From Leisingera sp. SS27 (lineage in GTDB: Bacteria; Pseudomonadota; Alphaproteobacteria; Rhodobacterales; Rhodobacteraceae): DNA of 64,000 bases. Positions 1 to 7,282 of the stretch are shown piece by piece. Location of the stretch: assembly GCF_028368855.1 (NCBI RefSeq), contig NZ_JAQNCY010000017.1, positions 1-64,000 of the forward strand, read 5' to 3'. A program made the position numbers and the translations under genes. Within the stretch, counting starts at the first letter, position 1, and each line of letters starts with the position of its first letter. Under the pieces are notes generated by a model. That model was given only the letters and a program-made list of their open reading frames with translations, was not told where the DNA came from and did no database searches.

Positions 1-1
1 C

Positions 2-163
2 GGGTTCGGCGAGGCGGAGTTCCGCCAGATCGCCGACCTGATCATCGAGGTGATCGACGGGCTGGCAGCCAACGGTGAAGAGGGCAACGCGGATGTGGAA
101 GCGGCGGTGCGCGCCAAGGTCGCCGGCCTCTGCGCCAGGTTCCCGCTCTATCCGAACCTGTAA
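2..163 (+). CDS. glyA: Serine hydroxymethyltransferase, C-terminal end (partial)
   Basis: Only the last 53 residues are in the window; the frame is open from base 2 to a TAA at 161-163. The translation begins [14 protein letters not shown] and ends FPLYPNL, which I recognise as the C-terminus of alphaproteobacterial GlyA. That PLP enzyme interconverts serine and glycine and loads tetrahydrofolate with a one-carbon unit in the cytoplasm. The active-site lysine lies outside the window, so the call rests on the tail sequence alone. A strong hairpin terminator follows 24 bases downstream, so this is the last gene of its transcript. Confidence 0.82.
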   Translation, partial: GFGEAEFRQIADLIIEVIDGLAANGEEGNADVEAAVRAKVAGLCARFPLYPNL

Positions 164-187
164 GCCCTTCCGGGACTGAACACATTA

Positions 188-219
188 AACCGCCGCGGCC
201 CAAAAGCCGCGGCGGTTTT
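188..219 (+). terminator. Intrinsic terminator of glyA
   Basis: A 10-bp perfect GC stem (190-199 with 206-215), extended by two A-T pairs, closes a CCAAAA-type loop and runs into TTTT. It sits just after the glyA stop. Confidence 0.9.
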
Positions 220-286
220 CTGTTGCCCGGCAGGCTCCCGCGCCCCGCCTGTGCATCAAGGATGCCCCGGCATGGGCCTTGGGCCC

Positions 287-335
287 GGCAGTGCACCTGG
301 CGGGGCACTGCCCGCGCCGTGCACCTGCACGGCGC
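287..335. repeat. Two adjacent GC-rich inverted repeats before kptA
   Basis: GGCAGTGC at 287-294 pairs with GCACTGCC at 305-312. Immediately after, GCGCCGTGCA at 314-323 pairs perfectly with TGCACGGCGC at 326-335 across a 2-base centre. No T-tract follows, so these do not look like terminators. They lie in the 267-bp glyA-kptA gap and could be an operator or a structured leader for kptA. Confidence 0.55.
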
Positions 336-432
336 CCCGCCCAACGCTTGCAGGCCGGACGAAGGCAGGCCGGAAAGGGGCGGGAGAACTGCCTGTCTGG
401 ACCGCTCCGGGTAAAGCTGCGATAGTGCGGTG

Positions 433-966
433 ATGCCAGACAATGATTTGAAACAGCTCAGCAAATTTCTCAGCTATATTCTGCGGCACAACCCCGGTGC
501 CCTGGCATTGGACATGGACCCTCAGGGCTGGGTCAGGGTGGAGAGCATCCTGGCCAAGGCCGAAGCACCCGTGACCCGCCATCAGATTGAAGAGGTTGTA
601 CGCACAAGCAGCAAGCAGAGGTTTTCGTTTTCCCCTGACGGCCTGAAAATCCGGGCGAACCAGGGCCATTCCTTTGCCGTGGATCTCGGGCTGACCCCCT
701 GCCGCCCGCCAGCAACGCTGTTTCATGGTACTGCGGAGCGCGCCCTGCCTGCGATCCTGTCTGAGGGGCTGAAACCGATGCAGCGCCAGCATGTTCATCT
801 GTCGCCTGACGCCGCAACAGCCCGGACTGTGGGAATGCGGCACGGCAAGCCGGTCATTCTGAGCGTTGATGCAGAACGCATGGCGGCAGAGGGCCATGTA
901 TTCTTTCTGTCTGAGAATGGTGTCTGGCTGTGCTCTGCGGTACCGGCGCAGTACCTGATGCACTAG
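433..966 (+). CDS. kptA: RNA 2'-phosphotransferase (Tpt1/KptA family)
   Basis: The 177-residue product matches the KptA/Tpt1 family in length and motifs. It has an N-terminal winged-helix-like part with LSYILRHNP near residue 15 and GWVRVESIL near 35. The C-terminal ADP-ribosyltransferase-like part has LFHGT near 97, HVHLSPD near 118 and FFLSENGVWL near the end. Family members transfer an internal RNA 2'-phosphate to NAD, giving ADP-ribose 1'',2''-cyclic phosphate. The natural bacterial substrate is unclear because bacteria lack the tRNA-splicing step that yeast Tpt1 serves. I use ATG at 433; a GTG lies just before it at 430, and neither has a strong ribosome site. The gene stands alone between terminators. 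Confidence 0.88.
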   Translation: MPDNDLKQLSKFLSYILRHNPGALALDMDPQGWVRVESILAKAEAPVTRHQIEEVVRTSSKQRFSFSPDGLKIRANQGHSFAVDLGLTPCRPPATLFHGTAERALPAILSEGLKPMQRQHVHLSPDAATARTVGMRHGKPVILSVDAERMAAEGHVFFLSENGVWLCSAVPAQYLMH

Positions 967-969
967 AAC

Positions 970-998
970 AGCCGCCCGCATCATTCAGCGGGCGGCTT
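970..998. terminator. Hairpin between convergent kptA and yiaA/B-like genes
   Basis: A perfect 9-bp GC stem (971-979 with 988-996) has an 8-base loop and a short TT tail. It starts 4 bases after the kptA stop and probably terminates kptA. Confidence 0.6.
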
Positions 999-1033
999 GC
1001 GGCCAGGGGTGGCCTGGGGCGGACAGGCTGAAC

Positions 1034-1321
1034 TCAGAAGTCCTTCTTGGTGTCCATCAGCGCATCTTCCAGCAGTTTTTCATTGCGCGCATCCTCGATC
1101 TTGCGGATGCGGTCCTCGCTGGAGCGGTGGTCGAACCGGTATTTCACCACGTTGATGAGGCTCAGCGTCAGCAGCAGAACAGCCATGCCCCAGTAGCCCT
1201 TGGTCGCCAGCGGCACGTCAGTCGAGAGCCACAGGGAAATTCCCAGCATGCCATAGGCGATTGCGACGCCGGCAGTGTTCAGGAAAATGATGAGCTTGTT
1301 GTCGGTGTTGTCGGTATACAT
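1034..1321 (-). CDS. YiaA/YiaB-like two-helix inner membrane protein
   Basis: This 95-residue protein has two hydrophobic segments at about residues 9-30 and 42-60. A charged cytoplasmic tail follows, rich in R, E, D and K and ending DTKKDF. Size and layout match the YiaA/YiaB (YiaAB two-helix) family of inner membrane proteins, whose function is unknown. A good ribosome site (CCGGAG) precedes the ATG. It lies 68 bases downstream of the PspA-like gene on the same strand, so the two are likely co-transcribed as a membrane-stress unit. I do not assign a biochemical activity. Confidence 0.7.
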   Translation of the reverse strand: MYTDNTDNKLIIFLNTAGVAIAYGMLGISLWLSTDVPLATKGYWGMAVLLLTLSLINVVKYRFDHRSSEDRIRKIEDARNEKLLEDALMDTKKDF

Positions 1322-1389
1322 TTGTTTTCTCCGGTAAATTCCATGAAGTCAGTGCGGCACGGCAGGCCGCGTAGAATGAGAAGGACGGG

Positions 1390-2067
1390 TCAGTCCTTGG
1401 GTTTGAGGCGGCTCAGCACATCTGCTGCGGTGCTGCGGCTGCGGGGTCCGAAACCCGCGTCGGCCAGATCGTCGGCAATCGAGGTGTTGTTCAGCTCGCC
1501 GTCGATCTCCCGCAGGATTTCGCCCTGCTCGAAAGGGTCGTCGCGCTGCAGCACGTCGCGGATCAGCGCTTCGGCCTCCTCTGCCGGGCTGTCGCCGCCG
1601 GTGTGGCGGCGCAGGCGGCGCTGGATGTCCTGCTCGTGCCGGGTGGCGCGGGCGGCAATAGCGCCCTGCTTGAGATCGGCAATGCGGCGGCTGGCGGTTT
1701 CCACCGACTGGCGCAGCTGCAGGATGCGGGTGTCGAGCCGGTCCAGGGTCTGGCGGCGCACCACCAGTTCGTTCTCCATGTCGGCCACTGCCTGGGCGGC
1801 GCTTCTGGCCAGATCCTCGCGCCCCGCCTCCAGCGCCTCGCCTGCCCGGGCCATCAGGTCGCGGACGCGCTCCTCCAGTGTTTCCACCTGGCGCTGCTCT
1901 GCCCGCTGGCGCTGGATCAGGCTGGCCAGCGTTAGCTTTGCCGCCTTCAGATTGGCGTCCGCCTCGCGGATCTTCTGGGTGATCAGCTCAATCGAATAGG
2001 TCTCGCGCAGCTGCTCTTCTGCCCGGGCATTGGCGCCGGTGATCAGGGTCTTCAGAGTGTTGAACAT
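1390..2067 (-). CDS. pspA: PspA/IM30 family membrane-stress protein
   Basis: The product is 225 residues, starts MFNTLKTLITGANARAEEQL and is almost entirely predicted coiled coil (long runs of A, E, R, Q and L), as in PspA/IM30/Vipp1. Family members bind inner membranes at a short N-terminal amphipathic helix and form oligomers that limit proton leakage under envelope stress. I use the ATG at 2067 because GGAGGA sits 5 bases before it. The longer frame, beginning MFMFAEEA, would start inside an operator repeat. No pspF, pspB or pspC is next to it; a TetR gene lies directly upstream, suggesting TetR rather than PspF control. Confidence 0.87.
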   Translation of the reverse strand: MFNTLKTLITGANARAEEQLRETYSIELITQKIREADANLKAAKLTLASLIQRQRAEQRQVETLEERVRDLMARAGEALEAGREDLARSAAQAVADMENELVVRRQTLDRLDTRILQLRQSVETASRRIADLKQGAIAARATRHEQDIQRRLRRHTGGDSPAEEAEALIRDVLQRDDPFEQGEILREIDGELNNTSIADDLADAGFGPRSRSTAADVLSRLKPKD

Positions 2068-2084
2068 TGCTTCCTCCGCAAACA

Positions 2085-2156
2085 TGAACATCGTTCACAG
2101 GGAATCATTTAACAATATCCTGAACGTCGTTCAAGTATTTTCTTGAACGCTGTTCA
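2085..2156. promoter_or_regulatory. Three TGAAC-N3-GTTCA operators before pspA
   Basis: Three copies of the same palindrome lie here: TGAACATCGTTCA at 2085-2097, TGAACGTCGTTCA at 2121-2133 and TGAACGCTGTTCA at 2144-2156. The arms are identical and only the 3-base centre varies. On the minus strand a candidate promoter (TTGAAC at 2129-2134, 16-bp spacer, TTAAAT at 2107-2112) overlaps the middle copy. The fourth copy lies before the tetR gene, so the TetR product is the obvious ligand. Confidence 0.8.
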
Positions 2157-2160
2157 AAAA

Positions 2161-2757
2161 CTATTTGCCGCCGATTTGCTCCAGCACCTGGGCGATCATC
2201 TGCTCGATCCGTTCCGGCGGCACGCCGGAGATACGCTGCTCCAGCCCCAGGAGCACAATGCCGTGGACGGCAGAGAAAAGCGCCCGCACCATGAGGGAGG
2301 CTTCGCCTGCGTCCTTGTCCGGGAACAGTTCACCCACGGGCCGGGCGATATTGGCAAACAGGTCATCCAGCGCGGTCAGGTACCACTCCGGTGTCTTGTC
2401 CTCAGCCGTCATTCGCAGGTCGAACATCGCCCGCCAGAGGTTGGTGTTTTCCACCGCGAAATGCAGGTAGGCGTTGCTCATCAGGATCAGGCGGCGGGTG
2501 GGCGGTTCCGCCTCGCGGCCCGCTACCGAGGCCTCAACCGCGGCGCCGAGTTTCTGGAACGTGCGGCCGTTCACCGCCATGATGATGGCGGTCAGATCGT
2601 CGAAAGCGTTGTAGATCGCCCCGACCGCGCAGCCTGCATCCTGCGCCAGGTCGCGGGCGCGCAGCGCCCCTGCCCCGTCGCGCGCGATGCGGATCTCTGC
2701 CGCTTCCACCAGTTTCTGCCGCAGCGCTGTCTTGCGCGCTTCCACCTTGCCTGCCAT
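2161..2757 (-). CDS. TetR/AcrR family transcriptional regulator
   Basis: This 198-residue protein has an N-terminal TetR helix-turn-helix (about residues 10-55; the motif region reads RARDLAQDAGCAVGAIYNAF). A helical ligand-binding domain with no recognisable ligand follows. GGCAGGA lies a few bases before the ATG. Downstream on the same strand are the PspA-like and YiaA/B-like genes. A TGAAC-N3-GTTCA palindrome 19 bases upstream and three more just after its stop imply autorepression and repression of pspA. The inducer cannot be read from sequence; membrane-active compounds are a guess from the target genes. Confidence 0.88.
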   Translation of the reverse strand: MAGKVEARKTALRQKLVEAAEIRIARDGAGALRARDLAQDAGCAVGAIYNAFDDLTAIIMAVNGRTFQKLGAAVEASVAGREAEPPTRRLILMSNAYLHFAVENTNLWRAMFDLRMTAEDKTPEWYLTALDDLFANIARPVGELFPDKDAGEASLMVRALFSAVHGIVLLGLEQRISGVPPERIEQMIAQVLEQIGGK

Positions 2758-2774
2758 GGCGTCCTGCCTTTGTC

Positions 2775-2789
2775 TTGAACTGCGTTCAA
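2775..2789. promoter_or_regulatory. TGAAC-N3-GTTCA operator before tetR
   Basis: TTGAACTGCGTTCAA is the fourth copy of the operator palindrome. It begins 18 bases upstream of the tetR start and next to a minus-strand TATTTT that could be the -10 element, a good place for autorepression. Confidence 0.75.
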
Positions 2790-2823
2790 AATACCGCCGG
2801 CAGACGCGGCGTAAAGCAGGAAT

Positions 2824-3189
2824 TCAGATCAGGCCGCGCCAGCGCAGCACCACCACCAATAGGATCAGCACGCAAAGGATGGAAAATGCCATGCTGCCAA
2901 GCACGCCGAGCCAGAAGCCCTTGCGGCGGTCGGCAAGGTCGATTTTCTGAAGATGCGCCTTTACCTCGCGGGCGGCGCCCTGCAGCGGCTTTTCGTCCAC
3001 CGTCATCCGCAGCTTGGGGTGCGCCAGCAGCGGCAGCGCAGCTGCCAGCCGCATGCCCTGCTTGTAGACCCGCCGCGGAATGCGGCGGCGGACATGTTTC
3101 AGTGCGGCTTCGAGGTCGCCCGATGCGTGCTCGCGCTCCTTCAGAAGGGTGCGGATGTCTTCAATATCCTGATCCAGGCTGGCGGCCAT
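2824..3189 (-). CDS. Hypothetical protein with one C-terminal membrane helix
   Basis: The product is 121 residues and I do not recognise its family. The first 85 or so residues are polar and helical (IEDIRTLLKEREH, LEAALKHVRRRIPRRV). A single hydrophobic segment near the C-terminus (FWLGVLGSMAFSILCVLILLVVVL) makes it a likely tail-anchored protein. I use the ATG at 3189 because AGGAG lies 8 bases before it; the longer frame adds a Q-rich run. It has its own promoter region and the tetR operator lies beyond its 3' end. Confidence 0.6.
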   Translation of the reverse strand: MAASLDQDIEDIRTLLKEREHASGDLEAALKHVRRRIPRRVYKQGMRLAAALPLLAHPKLRMTVDEKPLQGAAREVKAHLQKIDLADRRKGFWLGVLGSMAFSILCVLILLVVVLRWRGLI

Positions 3190-3292
3190 TGCGGCACTCT
3201 CCTGTTGCTGCACTGTGGCGCTACCCTAGCCTGCCCCTGCGGTTGCCTCAATGGGGGTGGCAAGCCTCCGCCTGCGCGGCTATCAAGTGCGC

Positions 3293-4051
3293 ATGCTGAA
3301 CACGATCATTCATGGCTCTGCCACTGCAAACACCCCGCTTCTGATTGCCCACGGCCTTTATGGCTCTGCCCGCAACTGGGGCGTCATCGCCAAGCGCCTG
3401 TCGGATGAACGGCAGGTGGTGGCCGTGGACATGCGCAACCACGGCGACAGCCCGCGCGCGGACAGCCATACCTATCCGGAGCTGGCGGATGATCTGGCAG
3501 GGGTGATTGCGGCCCAAGGCGGCCAGATGGATGTGATCGGCCATTCGATGGGCGGCAAGGCTGCGATGATGCTGGCGCTGAACCACCCTGAGGCGGTGCG
3601 CAGGCTAGTTGTCGCCGACATCGCGCCGGTTGCTTATGGCCACACGCAAATTCAGTATATCCATGCGATGAAGTCGCTGGATCTCGAGAGTATTGAGCGC
3701 CGCCCGGAGGCCGCCGCACAGTTGGGTGAGGCCGGGGTGGAGCCTGCGCTGCAGAGCTTCTTCACCCAGTCGCTGGACCTGCCGAACAAGCGATGGAAGC
3801 TGAACCTGGACACGCTGGCGGATCAGATGCCGAATATCATGTCGTTCCCGCCAGCGGACGCCGTTTGGGACGGGCCTGCCCTGTTCCTGTCAGGATCAGA
3901 GTCGAACTACGTTCTGCCGGAGCACCGCGAGGAGATCCGCGGGCGTTTCCCCAATGCGCGCTTTGCCAAGCTGCCCGGCGCGGGTCACTGGCTGCACGCC
4001 GAGAAACCGCGGGAGTTTGAAGCCGCCGCGCGGGTGTTCCTGAACGCCTGA
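3293..4051 (+). CDS. Alpha/beta hydrolase (YbfF-like esterase)
   Basis: The 252-residue product reads as a YbfF/ABHD11-type esterase. It has an oxyanion-region HGLYGSARNW near residue 20, a nucleophile elbow GHSMGG near 84, and the C-terminal GHWLHAEKP carrying the catalytic histidine. Such enzymes hydrolyse short acyl or thioester bonds in the cytoplasm; the substrate is not predictable. The frame is open from an ATG at 3251, but the fold starts at MLNTIIHG, so I prefer 3293. It diverges from the tail-anchored protein at 3189. Confidence 0.8.
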   Translation: MLNTIIHGSATANTPLLIAHGLYGSARNWGVIAKRLSDERQVVAVDMRNHGDSPRADSHTYPELADDLAGVIAAQGGQMDVIGHSMGGKAAMMLALNHPEAVRRLVVADIAPVAYGHTQIQYIHAMKSLDLESIERRPEAAAQLGEAGVEPALQSFFTQSLDLPNKRWKLNLDTLADQMPNIMSFPPADAVWDGPALFLSGSESNYVLPEHREEIRGRFPNARFAKLPGAGHWLHAEKPREFEAAARVFLNA

Positions 4052-4057
4052 ACCGGT

Positions 4058-4246
4058 TCAGGCGCCGCGGGTGTAGAGCTGTTTCGCCACCAGCCAGGCC
4101 ACTGGCAGTGCCAGGACCGCCCCCGCTGCGGCGGCGCCTATGATCGCCTGTGTGGTGACCAGCCCGGCCGCCAGAACCGCAATCACCCCGGCTCCGGCCA
4201 GGCTGCTGCCGATCAGCGAATAAAGGATGGATGCAAGGCGCAACAT
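4058..4246 (-). CDS. Small two-helix membrane protein
   Basis: This 62-residue protein is mostly hydrophobic, with two predicted helices at about 5-30 and 34-55 and a short basic tail ending KQLYTRGA. AGGAGAAAG lies just before the ATG. Similar short roseobacter proteins sometimes carry the database name CTP synthetase, which cannot be right: nothing here resembles the roughly 540-residue amidotransferase. I assign no function. It is convergent with the hydrolase, 6 bases away. Confidence 0.6.
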   Translation of the reverse strand: MLRLASILYSLIGSSLAGAGVIAVLAAGLVTTQAIIGAAAAGAVLALPVAWLVAKQLYTRGA

Positions 4247-4342
4247 GGGCTTTCTCCTATGCCTTTGACTGTCCTGCGGTCAGGCATAGGGATTCGCGAA
4301 TATATACGCCTTGATCCTGATCAGTTTCCGGAAACCTCAATC

Positions 4343-5347
4343 CTAGCGGGTGTACATCTGCTTCTTGAAAGCCCGGGTCCGCTCTGTCGCGGCGGCGGAG
4401 CCGTCGTGGTAGGTGCCGAACCACTTGTCAAAGGGGATCTCCGAGGTGCCGTAGTTGCATTCGAAATAGCGGTGATGCAGCTGGTGGAAGAAATCGCCGG
4501 CCTTGGCGGCCTCGGTTTCCTTGGCAATCAACCGCTCAAAGCCGGAGTGCGACAGAACCGGGCTCACCTGCTGGAACATCGCGTGAAAGGCCAGGTGCAG
4601 CGGGTGCGAGGGCACGACCAGGTGGATGAAGTAGGTGGTGAAGTAAAGCAGGTTTTCATACCAGTGGTTGGAGATCCCCGACCAAGGCCCGGTGTTGACG
4701 TTGCGGTGGTGCACCGCGTGGACGTGCCTGTAGAGCCGCGGGTGATGCTCCAGCCGGTGCACCCAGTAGAAATGCAGGCCGGACCACATCGGGATGAACA
4801 GCATCCAGACCACGCACCACACAGGCGCCTCTGCGAAGGTCACGACCGGCACCCAGCCGTTGGCCATCAGCCAGTAAATGCCCCATTGATAGACGGTGGC
4901 CACGGTGATGGCGCTGCCGAGCGTCCACCAGATGTTGTCCCAGACCTGGTTCTTGAAGGTGAAGGTGCCGTTTCCGCGTGAGAGGTCGCGTTTGTCGAAC
5001 TTCTTTTGCATGCCCTGGCCCTTGCGCATGTAGAACCACCAGTGCAGGCCCCCGGCCACCACGGCCTGCGGCAGCAGGTTAGCCAGCCAGACCCGCAGCA
5101 TCCATCCGGGACGGAATTCAACCATTTCTGCCAGCGGCGGCAGCATCCAGGCGTAAACCGCCAGCGCCAGCAGGAAACAAAGCGTCAGGGCGGTGATCTC
5201 CATCCAGGCGCCGCGGTACCAGCTGAGGACCGCCGCCGGGCGCGGCGGCCAGCTGAACAGCGGGTTGAGCGGCACCGGCCCCTTGGGGTGGTAATGCCAG
5301 CGCTCGGCCTCGCGGTCGCGTTCGGCGGTGTGCAAAGTTCCGTCCAT
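4343..5347 (-). CDS. Sterol desaturase / fatty acid hydroxylase family membrane protein
   Basis: The product is 334 residues with four or so membrane segments in its N-terminal two thirds. It has the histidine clusters of the di-iron fatty acid hydroxylase superfamily: HFYWVHRLEHH, HAVHHRNVNTGPWSG and FFHQLHHRYFECNYGT. These bind two irons and use O2 to hydroxylate or desaturate a lipid; the substrate here is unknown. A clear GGGGAGG precedes the ATG. It is 23 bases downstream of the class II aldolase on the same strand, so they form an operon. A close paralogue lies at 28981-29982. Confidence 0.86.
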   Translation of the reverse strand: MDGTLHTAERDREAERWHYHPKGPVPLNPLFSWPPRPAAVLSWYRGAWMEITALTLCFLLALAVYAWMLPPLAEMVEFRPGWMLRVWLANLLPQAVVAGGLHWWFYMRKGQGMQKKFDKRDLSRGNGTFTFKNQVWDNIWWTLGSAITVATVYQWGIYWLMANGWVPVVTFAEAPVWCVVWMLFIPMWSGLHFYWVHRLEHHPRLYRHVHAVHHRNVNTGPWSGISNHWYENLLYFTTYFIHLVVPSHPLHLAFHAMFQQVSPVLSHSGFERLIAKETEAAKAGDFFHQLHHRYFECNYGTSEIPFDKWFGTYHDGSAAATERTRAFKKQMYTR

Positions 5348-5370
5348 TGTGCTGCCTCCCCTGCTGGCGC

Positions 5371-6129
5371 TCAGCTTGCGTAGCTGGAACCTTCGTCGTC
5401 GAGGATCGCCTTCAGCTCCGCCAGATGGCGCTCGGCCTGATCCGGGTAATCCTCCAGCTCCTGCGCGGTTTTCTCGGCGATTTCGTCGCTCAGCACCCGC
5501 AGCTTCTGGCCGGTTTGCAGCGCGCGGATATAGGTCTCCGCCGCGCGTTCAAAGTAATAGAGCCGGTTGAAAGTGTCCGCGACGCTGTCACCGATAACCA
5601 GCACCCCGTGGTTGCCCATGATCATGGTCTTGACCTTGGGGTCGGTCAGCATCGAGGCGCATCGGGCGCCCTCATCCTCAAACGCCAGCCCGCCGAAATC
5701 GCCATCCACCACATAGCGGTTGTAGAAGGTGGCTGTGTTCTGGTCGATCGGCGGCAGGGTACTGTCAGCGAGGCAGGCCAGGACGGTGGCGTGAATCGAA
5801 TGCACATGCATCACGCAGCGCGCGTGCGGGCACAGCCGGTGAATGGAGCCGTGCAGCCCCCAGGCGGTGGGGTCCGGCGCGTCGGGGCGGTCCATGGTCT
5901 TGGGGTCGTTGGCGTCCAGGAACAAAAGATCCGAGGCCTTGATGCGCCGGAAATGCGCCTGGTTGGGATTCATCAGGAACTGGGTTCCATCGTCGTTCAC
6001 CGCCAGGCTGAAATGGTTGGCCACGCCCTCGTGCATATCCAGCCGTTCGGTCCAGCGGAACGCCGCGGCCATGTCCACGCGCTCCTGCCAATGGGTGAGG
6101 TTCGGGCTGAGGTCCGCTTGTTTGTTCAT
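5371..6129 (-). CDS. Class II aldolase/adducin family protein
   Basis: This 252-residue protein has the class II aldolase/adducin fold signature. Zinc ligands are in HVHSIHATVLACL near residue 110, and MIMGNHGVLVIGDS near 170 supplies the third histidine. Family members include fuculose- and ribulose-phosphate aldolases and epimerases, but many alphaproteobacterial members have no known substrate. The ATG is preceded by GGAG. It is the first gene of a two-gene unit with the sterol-desaturase-like enzyme and is transcribed away from the LysR gene at 6240, its likely regulator. Confidence 0.84.
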   Translation of the reverse strand: MNKQADLSPNLTHWQERVDMAAAFRWTERLDMHEGVANHFSLAVNDDGTQFLMNPNQAHFRRIKASDLLFLDANDPKTMDRPDAPDPTAWGLHGSIHRLCPHARCVMHVHSIHATVLACLADSTLPPIDQNTATFYNRYVVDGDFGGLAFEDEGARCASMLTDPKVKTMIMGNHGVLVIGDSVADTFNRLYYFERAAETYIRALQTGQKLRVLSDEIAEKTAQELEDYPDQAERHLAELKAILDDEGSSYAS

Positions 6130-6202
6130 CTTGGGTCTCCAAATCCGCTTTCCCTAGTGGTGACAGCCGCAATTCCTGCTGACAAACGATTGATTCAGCC
6201 GC

Positions 6203-6227
6203 TATGCATTAATTGAACTAATGCATA
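6203..6227. promoter_or_regulatory. Perfect inverted repeat before the LysR gene
   Basis: TATGCATTA (6203-6211) and TAATGCATA (6219-6227) are exact reverse complements separated by 7 bases. The site ends 12 bases before the LysR start codon, in the divergent aldolase/LysR intergenic space. It is well placed as the LysR operator. Confidence 0.65.
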
Positions 6228-6239
6228 GGTCATACATCG

Positions 6240-7130
6240 ATGCTGACACCCGGACCGCCCCCCTCCTCCCTGCCTCCGCTCACCTGGCTGCGCGCCTTTG
6301 AGGCCAGCGCCCGGCACCTGTCGTTCACCCGCGCCGCGGCGGAGCTGAACCTGACCCAATCGGCAATCAGCCAGCATGTGCGCAGCCTGGAGAATTTTCT
6401 GGGACGCGAGCTGTTCATCCGCAAAACCCGGGCGCTGGAACTCAGCGAGGCCGGGGCGAATTACATGCCGATCGTACGCGAGGCATTTGAGCTGATTGCA
6501 GCTGGCACCCAAGCGTTTACCGGCGGCGATCAGGGGCGGCATCTGGTCCTGCAGTGCAACATGGCGTTCTCAGTCTTCTGGCTGTCACCGCGGCTGCCGC
6601 GGCTGTATGAGAAGTTCCCCTGGCTGGTGCTGAACATCGTGACGCCGATCTGGGACCCGGAACGCCATGCCAGTTCCGCCGGGACCGAAATCCGCTTTGG
6701 CCGTCCCAATGACATGTCAGCAGCGGCGGTGCGGCTGACCTATGACCGGTTCTACCCGGTCTGCGCACCAGGCTATCAGAACGGCAAGGTGGACTTCAGC
6801 ATCGCAACGCTGCTGGATTGTGCTGGCGTAACAGGGTCCTGGGGGGCCTGGTTCAAGTCGCAGGATCTGCCGTTTGACCGCAACCACGAGATCAACCTGG
6901 CCTCCACCTACGTGATATCCATGACGGCCGCAGTAAACGGGGCTGGGATTTCAATGTCGCATGACACGCTGGCGGGCGGACTCTTGGAGAGCGGCCAGCT
7001 GGTCCGGGCCAGCGAACACTCGGCGGAACTGCTGGAGAACTATTTTCTGATGCCGCCGCCCAGCCATGCCAGCACCCCGGCGTCGCGTGCGTTTCTGGAG
7101 TGGCTTGAGGCGGAGTTGCCGCCAGTTTAG
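6240..7130 (+). CDS. LysR family transcriptional regulator (GcvA-like)
   Basis: The product is 296 residues. It has a winged helix-turn-helix at about 12-70 (LRAFEASARHLSFTRAAAELNLTQSAISQHVRSLE) and a periplasmic-binding-type effector domain after residue 95. The opening PPLTWLRAFEASAR resembles the GcvA subgroup. There is no ribosome site before the ATG, and the operator palindrome lies 12 bases upstream. Either the message is nearly leaderless or the true start is slightly later. Divergence from the aldolase-desaturase pair suggests it controls those genes. Confidence 0.88.
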   Translation: MLTPGPPPSSLPPLTWLRAFEASARHLSFTRAAAELNLTQSAISQHVRSLENFLGRELFIRKTRALELSEAGANYMPIVREAFELIAAGTQAFTGGDQGRHLVLQCNMAFSVFWLSPRLPRLYEKFPWLVLNIVTPIWDPERHASSAGTEIRFGRPNDMSAAAVRLTYDRFYPVCAPGYQNGKVDFSIATLLDCAGVTGSWGAWFKSQDLPFDRNHEINLASTYVISMTAAVNGAGISMSHDTLAGGLLESGQLVRASEHSAELLENYFLMPPPSHASTPASRAFLEWLEAELPPV

Positions 7131-7240
7131 GAAGCCCGCCCGGCTGATAGCCACTTTCAAGTTTTTCAAACAAGTCCTGAAGAATGTGCGCAATCCGCCC
7201 AGCTCTTGCGCGTTAAGCCATGCGCAGCTATACGCGCGGC

Positions 7241-7276
7241 ACCGGTCGCAGCCTACCCGGTCACCAAAACAAGGGT
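7241..7276 (+). promoter_or_regulatory. preQ1-I riboswitch controlling queC
   Basis: ACCGG (7241-7245) pairs with CCGGT (7257-7261), closing a loop that begins TCGCAG. An A-rich tail CACCAAAACAAGGG follows. This matches the preQ1-I (type 1) aptamer pattern, in which the 3' GG pairs with loop C residues when preQ1 binds. Here AAGGG at 7271-7275 is also the ribosome site, 7 bases before the queC ATG, so ligand would block translation. Its place before preQ1 biosynthesis genes fits end-product control. Confidence 0.87.
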
Positions 7277-7282
7277 TCAAAA

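Noticed and set aside
4058-4246. The database-style name CTP synthetase for the 62-residue membrane protein
   Set aside because: The protein is two hydrophobic helices and has none of the domains of that enzyme.
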